Of a stretch of DNA of 64,000 nucleotides, positions 40,749-50,010 are shown in pieces. Position 1 is the first letter of the stretch. Every line of letters starts with the position of its first letter. The translations under genes were made by a program, and so were the position numbers. Source of the DNA: Gordonia sp. OPL2 (GTDB lineage: Bacteria > Actinomycetota > Actinomycetes > Mycobacteriales > Mycobacteriaceae); assembly GCF_003797825.1 (NCBI RefSeq), contig NZ_RKME01000011.1:1-64000 (forward strand), given 5' to 3'. The notes beneath the pieces are model-generated. The model saw only the letters and a list, made by a program, of their open reading frames with translations. It made no database searches and had not been told where the DNA came from.

Positions 40749-42080
40749 TTGTCTGACAAATCATTCGATGTGCTCGTGATCGGCGCCGGGATGGCTGGAT
40801 GTACGGTGGCCGCGAGAGCTGCTGCTGCCGGACTCGAGGTGTGCATGGTCGATGTCTCCGACGATGTCGGCGGCTCGGCCCGTTATGCGGGCTACGTGTG
40901 GACCATGCCCGATCACGACGCCATGACCGAGCAGAATCCGGGCGGCGACGAGACTCTGCGGCGCACTCTCGTCGACGGGTTCGCCGACGGGGTCGAGTGG
41001 CTGCGCTCGGTCGGCGCCGACGTCGGTCCGTCCCAGCCGATCCTCAGTTATGGGCAGGGGCACCGGTTCGACACCAATCACTTCGTCGACCTGTGTCGGA
41101 AGATCGTCACCGGTGCCGGCGGGCAGGTACTTCTCGGCACCGAACCCGAGGACCTGATCGTCGACGACGGCGTGGTCCAAGGGGTGGTCGTCCGTACTCG
41201 TGGGCAATCGGCACGTGAGATACATTCGACTGCAACGGTTCTCGCGACCGGAGGATTCCAGGCGGATGCGGAGCATCGGGCCCGTCATCTCCACCCCAAT
41301 GCCCGCGACGTCGAATTGCGGTCGAATCCCAACAGCCGCGGCGGAGGACATCGACTCGCTGCGCAGGCAGGTGCGGCCTTCGGCAAGACCGGCGCGGGAT
41401 TCTACGGTCACCTGATCCCGAGCGAGATCGCGCTGACTGATGCCGACTTCGTCGAGCTGGCACTGTATTACAGTGAGCATGCGCTGCTCTTCAACCTCCA
41501 GAACAAGAGGTTCACAGACGAGTCGCTCGCCGATCACCTCACCACGATGGAGTTGCTCGAACAGCCGCAGGCGCGCGGCCTGTTGATCGGCGACGCACGT
41601 GTGTACCGGGATTGGATGACCACCGCCTATGTCGAAGGAGCCGTCGCGCCCGACAAGTTCGCGGCAGCGAGCAAGCGTGGTGGCCGGACCGGTATGGCCG
41701 ACTCACTGGAGGAGCTCGCTTATCTCCCGGAGGAGTGGGGATACGACGGGGCAGCGATCGCGGCCGAGATCGACGCATACAACACCGTCGTCAGGTCCGG
41801 TGGCGCGGTACCTGACCGCCGGCGGGACCGGCTCCCGCTCGATGAGCCGCCGTACTACGTGATCGAGACCGTACCGGCGGTCACCTTCCCCTTCTACGGG
41901 ATTCGCATCGACGAGCACGCCCGGGTACTCGATGACACGGGCCAACCGATCCTCGGGCTGCTCGCGGCCGGGTCGGACACCGGCGGTGTGTGGTACCGCT
42001 CCTATGGCGGTGGCTTGGCGACGGCACTTGTCTTCGGGCTCGCAGCGGCGGCGACGGCGATTGCCGCCCATTCCTCCTGA
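40749..42080 (+). CDS. FAD-dependent dehydrogenase (fumarate reductase/KstD-like flavoprotein)
   Basis: A 443-residue flavoprotein with the N-terminal dinucleotide fold VIGAGMAGCTVAARAAAAG, a capping domain and the C-terminal ILGLLAAGSDTGGVWYRSYGGGLATALVFG segment of the FAD_binding_2 family. Members include fumarate reductase subunits, 3-ketosteroid dehydrogenases and tricarballylate dehydrogenase. It may introduce or reduce a double bond next to a carbonyl or carboxyl. The TTG start has gggag 6 nt upstream; the longer frame overlaps the aldehyde dehydrogenase. It is second in that operon. Confidence 0.83.
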   Translation: MSDKSFDVLVIGAGMAGCTVAARAAAAGLEVCMVDVSDDVGGSARYAGYVWTMPDHDAMTEQNPGGDETLRRTLVDGFADGVEWLRSVGADVGPSQPILSYGQGHRFDTNHFVDLCRKIVTGAGGQVLLGTEPEDLIVDDGVVQGVVVRTRGQSAREIHSTATVLATGGFQADAEHRARHLHPNARDVELRSNPNSRGGGHRLAAQAGAAFGKTGAGFYGHLIPSEIALTDADFVELALYYSEHALLFNLQNKRFTDESLADHLTTMELLEQPQARGLLIGDARVYRDWMTTAYVEGAVAPDKFAAASKRGGRTGMADSLEELAYLPEEWGYDGAAIAAEIDAYNTVVRSGGAVPDRRRDRLPLDEPPYYVIETVPAVTFPFYGIRIDEHARVLDDTGQPILGLLAAGSDTGGVWYRSYGGGLATALVFGLAAAATAIAAHSS

Positions 42081-42101
42081 CGTCAGTCCCGCGATTCAGC
42101 G

Positions 42102-42126
42102 GGGACCGTCGTCGAGCGACGGTCCC
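42102..42126. terminator. Terminator hairpin between convergent operons
   Basis: GGGACCGTCG at 42102-42111 and CGACGGTCCC at 42117-42126, perfect 10-bp arms with a 5-nt loop, lie between the FAD dehydrogenase and the Zn-alcohol dehydrogenase genes. Confidence 0.7.
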
Positions 42127-42138
42127 TGATCATCTTTC

Positions 42139-43188
42139 TCACTGGTGAGGGACCATCACCGCACGACCGATCAGGTCGCCCCGGTGCAGCCGCCGGTAGG
42201 CCTCGGGGACGTCGTCGAGGCCTACCGGGACGGTCTCGGCATCGAGGTGCCCGTCGCGCGCCAGGGCCACCACGGCGGCCAGATCCTCCCGTGTACCCCA
42301 GAACGGCGCGTTCACCTGCCAACCCGAGGTCAGTCCGATGTCCTTGCCGACGGTCAGTCGTCCACCCGCGGTGCCGACGATGACGATCCGGCCGCCTGGC
42401 CCGAGCGTCCCGGTGGCCGGTTCGACCGTTGCAGGTGCCCCTGCGAAGTCGACGACGAGGTCCGCACCGCCGAGGCCGAGGATCTCGTCCAGCGCATCAT
42501 CGACTGAGGCATGAGCCGAGGCAGCACCCAACGTGATCGCCAGCGCCCGAGCGGATTCTCGTTGATCGATCGCGATGATCGTGCCCGCACCGAGTGCGCG
42601 CAGGATCTGCACGGCCATGTGGCCGAGCCCACCGATGCCGATCACCATCACCACCGCTGATCCGTCGATGAGATCTCTGTTGGTGCGGAGGGCGTGATAT
42701 GCGGTCAGGCCGGCGTCGGCAAGTGGAGCCGCCAGCATCGGATCGAGATCGCCGGTGGCGACGAGGACAGACTCCGACGGGACGAGCATCCGCTCGGCGA
42801 GCCCGCCCGGATAACCGAGCCCGTTGCCGATGCGCGGGAGCCGGCCGTCGGGTTGCCGGTTGAGTCGGAGGCAGTAGTTCTGGCGGCCGCGGTGGCAGTT
42901 TCGACAGTAGCCGCAGGACCAGATCCCGTGGACGACAACGGACTGCCCGATCCACACCGGGTCTGCGTCCGGTCCGACGCCGGCGACGGTTCCTGCGACC
43001 TCGTGGCCAAGGGTCTGCGGTAGAGGGTAGTCGAAGACCCCGTCGGCGGTGTTCATCACGTGGATGTCGGACAGACACAGACCGGCGGCGGTGACATCGA
43101 GAAGCAGCTCGGCTCCAGTGGGTAGGGGATCGTCGATGTCACGGACGACTGGCGCCTGCCCCCAGTCGGTGAGTTGGACTGCACGCAC
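42139..43188 (-). CDS. Zinc-dependent alcohol dehydrogenase (MDR)
   Basis: A 349-residue medium-chain dehydrogenase. Catalytic zinc ligands are Cys in GLCLSDIH and His-Glu in LGHEVAGTV. The structural zinc loop is complete: CGYCRNCHRGRQNYC with four Cys. The Rossmann turn is GIGGLGHMAVQ. It interconverts an alcohol and a ketone or aldehyde with NAD(P). It is the last gene of the long minus-strand operon and faces the aldehyde dehydrogenase operon across a terminator. The start is 3 nt before the stop of the MDR gene. Confidence 0.9.
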   Translation of the reverse strand: MRAVQLTDWGQAPVVRDIDDPLPTGAELLLDVTAAGLCLSDIHVMNTADGVFDYPLPQTLGHEVAGTVAGVGPDADPVWIGQSVVVHGIWSCGYCRNCHRGRQNYCLRLNRQPDGRLPRIGNGLGYPGGLAERMLVPSESVLVATGDLDPMLAAPLADAGLTAYHALRTNRDLIDGSAVVMVIGIGGLGHMAVQILRALGAGTIIAIDQRESARALAITLGAASAHASVDDALDEILGLGGADLVVDFAGAPATVEPATGTLGPGGRIVIVGTAGGRLTVGKDIGLTSGWQVNAPFWGTREDLAAVVALARDGHLDAETVPVGLDDVPEAYRRLHRGDLIGRAVMVPHQ

Positions 43189-43191
43189 AGG

Positions 43192-44256
43192 TCAAGGCCT
43201 CTCGTCAGTATCGATTGAGGTTTCAGGTGTGTCCAGGCGGACAAGCGTTTTCCCAGTGTTCTCGCCGTTGAGCATCGCGACCATGGCGGCGGGAGCGGCG
43301 TCGAGGCCGTGGAAGACTCTCTCGTCGAAGCGGATCCGCCCACTGCGCAGGTACCCGCCGATCTCGCGTTGCATGTCGGGCATCAGGTGGTTGAACGAGC
43401 CGGCGCGGAACCCATCCATACGCAGACCTTTGGCCACGAACTGGAAGAGGTTGGCCGGCCCGGGAGCAGGTGCGGTCAGGTCGTAACCGGAGATGGCCCC
43501 GCACATCGCGATCCGGCCTCCCGGCCGCATGTTGCCCAGTGCGGCCGCGAGATGGTCGCCGCCGACGTTGTCGAAGTAGGCGGTGATCCCGTCGGGCGCC
43601 GCGTGCGCGACCGCTCGGGTGATGGACTCGCAGTGATAGTCGAATGCGGAGTCGAGTCCGAGTTCGACGGACAGGTACCGGACCTTGGTGGGACTCCCCG
43701 CCGAACCGATGACTCTGGCGCCGCGGGCCTTGGCCAGTTGAGCGGCAAGACTGCCGACCGCGCCTGCCGCTGCCGAGACCCAGACGATGTCGTCGGGACT
43801 GACGCCGAGAACACCGACGATCCCGGCGTACGCAGTCAGTCCGGAACTGCCCAGCGGACCGAGGAACCATTGCTCGGGGAGTTCGCCGGGGTCGATCGCC
43901 GTCAGCCCGCCGTATCCGCCCAGCGTCGAACCCTCGGCGGCGACCACGGCGTGTTCGCGATATCCGTGCATGTGGGACACCAGTTGTCCGACAGGATGTT
44001 CGGGATCGGCCGACTCGATGACCGTTCCGATCGCCAGCCCGCTCAGGGGTTCACCGACCGGGAACGGCGGCAGATATCCATCGGGTGTCTCGGCATTGAG
44101 ACGGATTCGGATAGAGGGATCGATGGAGAGCCATCGGTTGCGCACGAGAACGTCGCCGCGGGCGAGAGGTGGGAGTTCGACCTCGACTATGGTGAGGTCT
44201 TCAGTGCGCAGCGGACCGTCGGGTCTGGTCGCCAGGCAGAGGGTGTTGCTGATCAC
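43192..44256 (-). CDS. NADP-dependent MDR oxidoreductase (CurA/enone-reductase type)
   Basis: A 354-residue zinc-free medium-chain reductase of the CurA / prostaglandin-reductase / leukotriene B4 dehydrogenase group. Marks are RNRWLSIDPSIRIRLN at the N-terminus, the NADP turn AAAGAVGSLAAQLAKARG, and YFDNVGGDHL. These enzymes reduce the double bond of alpha,beta-unsaturated ketones. GTG 44256 is chosen because ggagg is 8 nt upstream; GTG 44265 overlaps that site. It sits between the Zn-dehydrogenase and MBL hydrolase genes on the same strand. Confidence 0.87.
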   Translation of the reverse strand: MISNTLCLATRPDGPLRTEDLTIVEVELPPLARGDVLVRNRWLSIDPSIRIRLNAETPDGYLPPFPVGEPLSGLAIGTVIESADPEHPVGQLVSHMHGYREHAVVAAEGSTLGGYGGLTAIDPGELPEQWFLGPLGSSGLTAYAGIVGVLGVSPDDIVWVSAAAGAVGSLAAQLAKARGARVIGSAGSPTKVRYLSVELGLDSAFDYHCESITRAVAHAAPDGITAYFDNVGGDHLAAALGNMRPGGRIAMCGAISGYDLTAPAPGPANLFQFVAKGLRMDGFRAGSFNHLMPDMQREIGGYLRSGRIRFDERVFHGLDAAPAAMVAMLNGENTGKTLVRLDTPETSIDTDERP

Positions 44257-44297
44257 CGGTGGCACCTCCGTGTTTATCGGTACTCGCAGTTATGTCG

Positions 44298-45323
44298 CTA
44301 GTGCGTGAAACGATCCACGCCGTCGGCGGTTTCGACCGTCAACTGCCCCTGGGCGACAAGGACGTCGAGGTGCGCCATCGTCTCGCAAACGGCGATCAGT
44401 TGGTTGAACGTGTCGAGTCCGGCGAACGGGCGCTCGCGACGTGTCCACCGCAATGTCTGCGCCACCAGGTTGCCGGGCACGGGTTCGCCTATGTCAGAGA
44501 GGATCTCGAGGATCTCGTCGAAGCGTCGCGCGTGATGGTGAAGGAGGGCCTGGGCGCGCTCGCCGACCAGTCCTCCGACCGCGCCGTGGGCCGGCGCGAT
44601 CACGTGTTCGGTATCGGAGGTCATCAACTCGAGGGACGCCAGGAACTTGGCGAGAGGCAGTTCCCAGTCGCCGAGTTCGAAGCCGATCGACGGGGTGATG
44701 GTCGGCAGGATGTGGTCACCGGTAAAGGACAGATGATTGTCGTGGTCATGAAAGACCATGTGACCTTTGGTGTGTCCAGGCGTGTGCACGGCCTCGATCT
44801 CGCGTCCGGGTAGATCCAGCATTCCCGGCGAGAGCCAACTGTCGGGCTTCTCCCAGTCACCGACGTCGAAGGGCTCTTCGACCGTCAGCCGGTGGACGGT
44901 CTCGGCGAGGCCGGGGGCGCCTGCCCGCCTGACCTGATCGAGCGATGACTCCGGCACGTTGCTGTTGATGCGCGCGATCTCATCGAGTCCGGGTGCCTCG
45001 GCGAGTCCCATGTGGATGCGGCATCCATGACGGCGACGGAGCTCGACGGCGAAGGTGTAGTGATCGCGGTGGATATGGGTGACGACGATGTCGTGGATGT
45101 CGTCGGGCCTCCGGCCGATTCGGGCCAGGGCGGCCGCGAACTCGGCGTATGTGTTCGGTCGATGCCAACCACCGTCGATGAGTGCGATACCCGAATTGGT
45201 CTCGAGAACATACACATTGACGGCGCGCAGCCCGTCCTGGGGGAGTTCGAGGGGAATCCGGTGGACTCCGTCGACGACGGGGTGGCAACCCGGTTCCAGC
45301 CACTGCGGGGTCACGACGACCAC
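44298..45323 (-). CDS. MBL-fold metallo-hydrolase
   Basis: A 341-residue metallo-beta-lactamase-fold hydrolase with the motif THIHRDHYTF (HxHxDH), a later zinc His in TPGHTKGHMVFHD and Asp in FTGDHILP. A helical C-terminal domain (~240-340) resembles that of LACTB2-like enzymes. The reaction is probably hydrolysis of a thioester, lactone or ester in the pathway (inference). The start is GTG 45323 or GTG 45314; neither has a strong ribosome site, and both follow the EthD stop within 17 nt, implying coupling. Confidence 0.82.
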   Translation of the reverse strand: MVVVTPQWLEPGCHPVVDGVHRIPLELPQDGLRAVNVYVLETNSGIALIDGGWHRPNTYAEFAAALARIGRRPDDIHDIVVTHIHRDHYTFAVELRRRHGCRIHMGLAEAPGLDEIARINSNVPESSLDQVRRAGAPGLAETVHRLTVEEPFDVGDWEKPDSWLSPGMLDLPGREIEAVHTPGHTKGHMVFHDHDNHLSFTGDHILPTITPSIGFELGDWELPLAKFLASLELMTSDTEHVIAPAHGAVGGLVGERAQALLHHHARRFDEILEILSDIGEPVPGNLVAQTLRWTRRERPFAGLDTFNQLIAVCETMAHLDVLVAQGQLTVETADGVDRFTH

Positions 45324-45330
45324 GGCGCGA

Positions 45331-45666
45331 TCACGACGTCGGTGCGGTCAGCGGCACCATCGTCTTCTCGTCGCCGTACCAGATCATGCGGCGTCCGCGC
45401 ATCGAGCCGACATGCTTGACCGCCTCTCCCCATTCGGGGCTGCGCAGCGCAGCGTCGAGCGCCTCCCGAGATTCGAAGCTCAGCACGGACAAGCCATCCC
45501 AGCCCGACGACTTCTCGTCGGGCGAGTCGACGATCTCAGTGTGCTGCCATCGAAGCAGACCGGGAAGTGGGTAGGTCACCTCGGCATGTTCGCCGCGCCA
45601 CCAGTCGATGAACTCCTCGTGCGTCCAGTCGCTCGGGCGTGCGGCAAGCACCATGAGGTTGAACAT
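45331..45666 (-). CDS. EthD-domain protein
   Basis: A 111-residue protein of the EthD / dimeric alpha-beta barrel group: MFNLMVLAARPSDWTHEEFIDWWRGEHAEV at the start, and the WDGLSVLSFESREALDAALRSPEWG stretch typical of the fold. EthD-type proteins are small accessory or cyclase-like enzymes in polyketide and xenobiotic catabolism. The exact role is unknown. The ATG follows aaggagacttca, a strong ribosome site. It lies between the acyl-CoA ligase and the MBL hydrolase genes. Confidence 0.8.
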   Translation of the reverse strand: MFNLMVLAARPSDWTHEEFIDWWRGEHAEVTYPLPGLLRWQHTEIVDSPDEKSSGWDGLSVLSFESREALDAALRSPEWGEAVKHVGSMRGRRMIWYGDEKTMVPLTAPTS

Positions 45667-45684
45667 TGAAGTCTCCTTCGTAAG

Positions 45685-47178
45685 TCAGACGGACTGGGCG
45701 GCGAGCCGCCCGGCGAGCGCGATGGCATCGGGCCGGGACAGTTTCCCAACCCTGTTCTGGGGGAGGTCCTCGACCGCGAAGACGTACTCCGGCCACTTGA
45801 ACTTCGGGAATCCCGAGCGGTCGAGCTGTGCGGTGACCGAAGCCAGCGTCATCTCCGCATCACCCGCGACAACCAGGGCAGCGGCGCGCTCACCGAGCAT
45901 GTCGTCGGGCACCGGGACCACGCAGACCTGAACCACTCCCGGGATGTTGGCTATCGCGCTCTCGACCTCGTTGATGTCGATGTTGCGCCCACCCCGGATG
46001 ATGATCTGCTTCTGTCGTCCCATCACCGTGATGTATCCGTCGGTGCCGATCTCGACCAGGTCGCCGGTGGGGAGGAATCCGTCCGCGGTCAGCTCCGGTG
46101 GTACCGGGCGTCCGTTGCGGGCGTAACCGACGAACAGCGAGGGTCCGCGGACCTGGGCATCCCCGATCTGGCCCGACGGCAGCGATGCACCGCCCGCGTC
46201 CACGGCCCGGACGACTGTGCCCGGGAACGGCTTTCCGTCCCGACCGAGTCTGAGATCCGGTGGGTCGGTGGGCGACGGAGTGGTGTGGCCCAGGCACTCC
46301 GACATTCCGAATACCCGCAGGAACGTGGTGCCGAGTGTCTCCTCGGCCTGTCGCAACGCGCGGACGTTCATGGGGCCTCCGCCGACGGTCATGGCACGCA
46401 AAGACGTCAGGGGACTCTCGGCGCCGTCGGCGATCGAGAGCTGCAAGGCCATCGTCGGCACCAGCATCGTCCATGCGACCGACTGCTCGCGCAGGGCCGC
46501 GAGGGCGGCCGAGGGGGTCCAGCGGTCGATGCAGATCATCGCGCCGCCGAGATATGCGGGTAGGTACATTCCGAAGCAGAAGGCAGCGACCGATGAAAGC
46601 GGAACGAAGGCACCGATGGCATCACCTGGTCGCAGGCCCACTGCATCGATGGTGCATTGAGCCGCGTAACGGATGGCATTCTCTGATTGCACAACGCATT
46701 TGGGGCGTCCGGTGGAACCGGACGTCATCGCGATGGCAGATCCGTCGGCCCATCGCCGGATGTCGCCGACATCGGTGGTCGCCAGAATCGTCCGCGACGT
46801 GTCGGCATCGAGTCTGTGAGTGAATCGGCCGTCGGCGGCACCCCAGTGGTCGAGCACGTCGTCGGTGGCGATCACGACATCCGGTGCGATGTCCTCCACC
46901 GCGAGATCGAACTCGGCCGCGGTCGCATGCGGGCTGAGAACCGCGACCAGGCCCCCGCGTAGACCGACGGCGACGGCGCTGGCCAACGTGTGCCAGGTGT
47001 TGTCCGCCTGGATGACCACCGTTGGTGCCGACTCACTGTGCCGTGCGAGTGCTGCCGCGATCGCCTGTGCGGCGTCGACCACGGTGGCCACGGTATGCGT
47101 ACCGAGCTGGTCGATCACCGCGACGTGTTCGGGAGTGCTTGCCGCGCGGGCGACCAGCTCCGATGCCAGTGTCTTCAT
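45685..47178 (-). CDS. Class I adenylate-forming acyl-CoA synthetase
   Basis: A 497-residue ANL-family ligase. The P-loop-like MTSGSTGRPKCVVQSE, the adenylate motif FGMSECLGHTTPS, the hinge MGRQKQIIIRGGRNIDINEVE and the C-terminal Lys in PQNRVGKLSRPD are all present, so it should be active. It activates a carboxylic acid with ATP and CoA. As the only ligase in the island it probably primes the substrate acid for the acyl-CoA dehydrogenases, hydratase and thiolase nearby. The substrate chain type cannot be read from the sequence. Confidence 0.88.
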   Translation of the reverse strand: MKTLASELVARAASTPEHVAVIDQLGTHTVATVVDAAQAIAAALARHSESAPTVVIQADNTWHTLASAVAVGLRGGLVAVLSPHATAAEFDLAVEDIAPDVVIATDDVLDHWGAADGRFTHRLDADTSRTILATTDVGDIRRWADGSAIAMTSGSTGRPKCVVQSENAIRYAAQCTIDAVGLRPGDAIGAFVPLSSVAAFCFGMYLPAYLGGAMICIDRWTPSAALAALREQSVAWTMLVPTMALQLSIADGAESPLTSLRAMTVGGGPMNVRALRQAEETLGTTFLRVFGMSECLGHTTPSPTDPPDLRLGRDGKPFPGTVVRAVDAGGASLPSGQIGDAQVRGPSLFVGYARNGRPVPPELTADGFLPTGDLVEIGTDGYITVMGRQKQIIIRGGRNIDINEVESAIANIPGVVQVCVVPVPDDMLGERAAALVVAGDAEMTLASVTAQLDRSGFPKFKWPEYVFAVEDLPQNRVGKLSRPDAIALAGRLAAQSV

Positions 47179-47214
47179 CTCACCTCACTCACAGATCTCT
47201 CCAATTTATCGCGC

Positions 47215-47997
47215 TCATCGAGCTGTCCAACCTCCGTCGACGACCAGCGTCTGGCCCGTGACGTAGGAGGCGGCGTCGGAGGCGAGGAACAGTACTGCGC
47301 CGTCGACCTCGCCTTCACGGCCACCGCGCCCGAGCATCGTGTTGCGCCGAACCCAGCCCGCCGATTTGTCGTTGCTGAACAGCCCGTCGGTCATCTCGGT
47401 GTCGAACCATCCGGGGACCACCGAGTTGACGCGAACTCCGCGTCGGCCCCACTGTCCGGCGAGTTCGCGGGTCATGCCGAGAGTGCCCGCTTTGGACGCG
47501 GCGTACGACGCCCCACCTATCGGGGCGGTGGACACGAGGCCGATGACCGACGCGATATTGATGATCGAGGCCGGAGCATCGTCGGGCAGTCGACCCACGA
47601 GGTAGGTCGAGAGGTGAAATCCGGCCAGCAGATTCAGTTCCAGCAGTGCGGCGAAGCCCTCGGGTGTCTCCTGTTCGGCGTTCGGCGGACCCGGCATGCC
47701 GGCATTGTTGACCAGGATGTCGACGCGGTCCCGACCGTCGAAGGCGCGGTCGATGAGGGCGCGTCGGTCGGCGTCGTCGGTGACGTCGCAGCGCACGGGA
47801 ATCACCGTGGGGTACTTGTCCGCGAGGTCCTGTAGCCGATCGAGTCGACGCGCCGCTGCGAAGACCGTGGCCCCCGCGTCGGCGAGGGTGGCGGCAAATC
47901 CCATGCCCAAACCGGACGAGGCGCCGGTGACGACGGCGGCCTTGCCGTTCAGGCCGAACATCTCGGCGAGAGAACTCCCGCTGCTGGTAGTCGTCAT
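47215..47997 (-). CDS. SDR-family oxidoreductase
   Basis: A 260-residue classical SDR: TGASSGLG at ~19-26, NNAGMPG near 97, catalytic YAASKAG near 165 and the C-terminal TGQTLVVDGGW. It probably oxidises a hydroxyacyl or alcohol intermediate of the island pathway. It starts 10 nt after the stop of the next SDR gene. The two SDRs in tandem share fold but not close sequence, so they are not a recent duplication. Confidence 0.83.
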   Translation of the reverse strand: MTTTSSGSSLAEMFGLNGKAAVVTGASSGLGMGFAATLADAGATVFAAARRLDRLQDLADKYPTVIPVRCDVTDDADRRALIDRAFDGRDRVDILVNNAGMPGPPNAEQETPEGFAALLELNLLAGFHLSTYLVGRLPDDAPASIINIASVIGLVSTAPIGGASYAASKAGTLGMTRELAGQWGRRGVRVNSVVPGWFDTEMTDGLFSNDKSAGWVRRNTMLGRGGREGEVDGAVLFLASDAASYVTGQTLVVDGGWTAR

Positions 47998-48007
47998 GCT
48001 CGCATCC

Positions 48008-48760
48008 TCAGTACACCGCGGTCCGGCCGCCGTCGACCGGAATCAGTGCGCCGGTGGTGTAACCGGCGGCATCGCTCGCGAGGTGGGCGACCAGGCCGGC
48101 GATCTCCTCCGGTCGTCCAAGGCGCCCGGCGGGCAGCCGGTTGGTGACCAGTCCGATGAACTCCTCATCCCAGTTCTCGGCCATGTCGGTGGCGAAACTG
48201 CCGGGCATCACACAGTTCACGCGTACGGTGGGCGCGTATTCCTGAGCGAACGCCTGGGTGAGTGCGTTCAGCCCGTTCTTGGCCGCGGCATACATCGCCT
48301 CGGCCGGACTCGGCCGTACGGCGCCGATGCTCGAGATGTTGATGATCGAGCCGCCGCCGGCGGTGCGCATCCTGTCCCCGGCCACCGCCATCAGCCGGAA
48401 GGGCCCTTTGACGTTGACCTCGATGGTCTTGTCCCACAGCGATTCCGATACCGACATCAGATTCTCGGCGAGGGGTGCGATACCGGCGTTGTTGACCAGG
48501 ATGTCGAGGCTGCCGTGGCGGTCGATGATGCCGTCGACGGCCGGTTCGAGCTCATCCCAGCGTCCGACGTGCAGGGCGAGCGGGAACGCCTCACCGGGCA
48601 CATCGGCCAGCGCGTCAACGGCTTCGGTGCAGGCTTCGAGTTTGCGGCTGGCGACGATCACGGTCGCGCCGGCCTGCTTGAGTCCACGCGCGATGGCCAG
48701 TCCCAGCCCGCGGCTGGCGCCGGTGACGAGCGCGACCTTGCCGTTCAGTTCGGTGCTCAT
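48008..48760 (-). CDS. SDR-family oxidoreductase
   Basis: A 250-residue classical SDR: TGASRGLG at ~14-21, NNAGIAP near 93, catalytic YAAAKNG near 160 and TGALIPVDGG at the end. ATG 48760 overlaps the stop of the acyl-CoA dehydrogenase (ATGA), so the genes are coupled. By position between an acyl-CoA dehydrogenase and the ligase it fits a 3-hydroxyacyl-CoA or LvaD-like keto/hydroxyacyl-CoA step (inference). Confidence 0.83.
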   Translation of the reverse strand: MSTELNGKVALVTGASRGLGLAIARGLKQAGATVIVASRKLEACTEAVDALADVPGEAFPLALHVGRWDELEPAVDGIIDRHGSLDILVNNAGIAPLAENLMSVSESLWDKTIEVNVKGPFRLMAVAGDRMRTAGGGSIINISSIGAVRPSPAEAMYAAAKNGLNALTQAFAQEYAPTVRVNCVMPGSFATDMAENWDEEFIGLVTNRLPAGRLGRPEEIAGLVAHLASDAAGYTTGALIPVDGGRTAVY

Positions 48761-49959
48761 GAGTACTTCTTCACCTCCAGCCGCGCGATGGTGCGCAGGT
48801 GAACCTCGCTCGGTCCGTCGGCGATCTGAAGCGCGCGGGTGATGGCATGCAGGCGCGCGAGGATGGTGTCGTTGCTGACGCCGGCCGCGCCGAAGGTCTG
48901 GACGGCGCGGTCGACGACCTGATGGGCGACCTCCATCGCGGAGACCTTGATCGCGGCCACCTCGGAGCGGGCCGCGGCGTTGCCCTGGGTGTCCATCAAC
49001 CACGACGAGTAGAGCACCAGGAGCCGGATCTGGTCGATCTCGATGCGGCTGCGGGCGATCCACTCCCGGACGACCCCGCGTCGTGCGAGCGGTTCACCAA
49101 AGGCGACGCGCTCCTGCGCGCGGCGACACATCATCTCGAGGGCGCGCTCGGCCATCCCGACCGCGCGCATCGCGTAATGCATGCGTCCCGGCCCGAGGCG
49201 CCCCTGGGCGATGGCGAATCCGTCGCCCTCGGCCCCCAGCATGTTCTCCACGGGCACACGGACATCGGTGAACTGCACCTCACCGTGTCCGAGGCGATCG
49301 GTGAACCCGAACATCGGCAGGTCGCGGATCACCTCGACGCCCGGTGCGTCGGCGGGCACGAGGATCATGCTCTGCTGCCGGTAGGTAGGACCGTCCGGAT
49401 CGGATTTGCCCATGAAGATGATCAGCTTGCAGTCGGGATCGAGGATGCCGGAGGTGTACCACTTGCGGCCATTGAGCACGTAATGGTCACCGTCGCGGGT
49501 GATCGTCGAGGTGATGTTGGTGGCGTCCGACGACGCGACGTCGGGTTCGGTCATCGCAAACGCCGACCGAATGCTGCAGTCCAGCAGGGGTTTGAGCCAC
49601 TGCTGCTTCTGCGCCTCCGTGCCGTACATGGCCAGGATCTCCATGTTTCCCGTGTCCGGTGCCGAACAGTTGATCGCCTCGTTGCCGATGATCGACCGGC
49701 CGACGATTCCCGCGAGCGGCGCATACTCCAGATTCGTCAATCCCGCGCCGAGACCATCGTGTGTCATGAACAGATTCCACAGGCCGAGTTCTCGCGCCTT
49801 GTTCTGCAGGTCACGCATCACCTGTGGCTGCTCGTGTGGGTTGTCGTTCGCGGCGATCTGCTCGTCGTAGATGCGCTCGGCGGGGTAGACGTGCTCGGAC
49901 ATGAACGCCTCGAGTTGCTCCGCGAGGTCGCGGGTGTGCTCGGAGTAGGAGAAGTCCAC
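48757..49959 (-). CDS. Acyl-CoA dehydrogenase family protein
   Basis: A 400-residue acyl-CoA dehydrogenase with SAFAMTEPDVASSDATN, the YVLNGRKWYTSGILDPD strand and the C-terminal QTFGAAGVSNDTILARLHAITRALQIADGPSEVHLRTIARLE. The N-terminal MDFSYSEHTRDLAEQLEAFMSEHVYP resembles the ACAD11/FadE subgroup that partners APH-fold kinases. It is downstream of the APH kinase gene. Either a 2,3-desaturation or a 4-phosphoacyl-CoA conversion is possible. Confidence 0.88.
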   Translation of the reverse strand: MDFSYSEHTRDLAEQLEAFMSEHVYPAERIYDEQIAANDNPHEQPQVMRDLQNKARELGLWNLFMTHDGLGAGLTNLEYAPLAGIVGRSIIGNEAINCSAPDTGNMEILAMYGTEAQKQQWLKPLLDCSIRSAFAMTEPDVASSDATNITSTITRDGDHYVLNGRKWYTSGILDPDCKLIIFMGKSDPDGPTYRQQSMILVPADAPGVEVIRDLPMFGFTDRLGHGEVQFTDVRVPVENMLGAEGDGFAIAQGRLGPGRMHYAMRAVGMAERALEMMCRRAQERVAFGEPLARRGVVREWIARSRIEIDQIRLLVLYSSWLMDTQGNAAARSEVAAIKVSAMEVAHQVVDRAVQTFGAAGVSNDTILARLHAITRALQIADGPSEVHLRTIARLEVKKYS

Positions 49960-50010
49960 GATGAGTCTCCTTGTGCTGTTGAGGTTTCGGGTGCGGGCTG
50001 GGATCGGGTG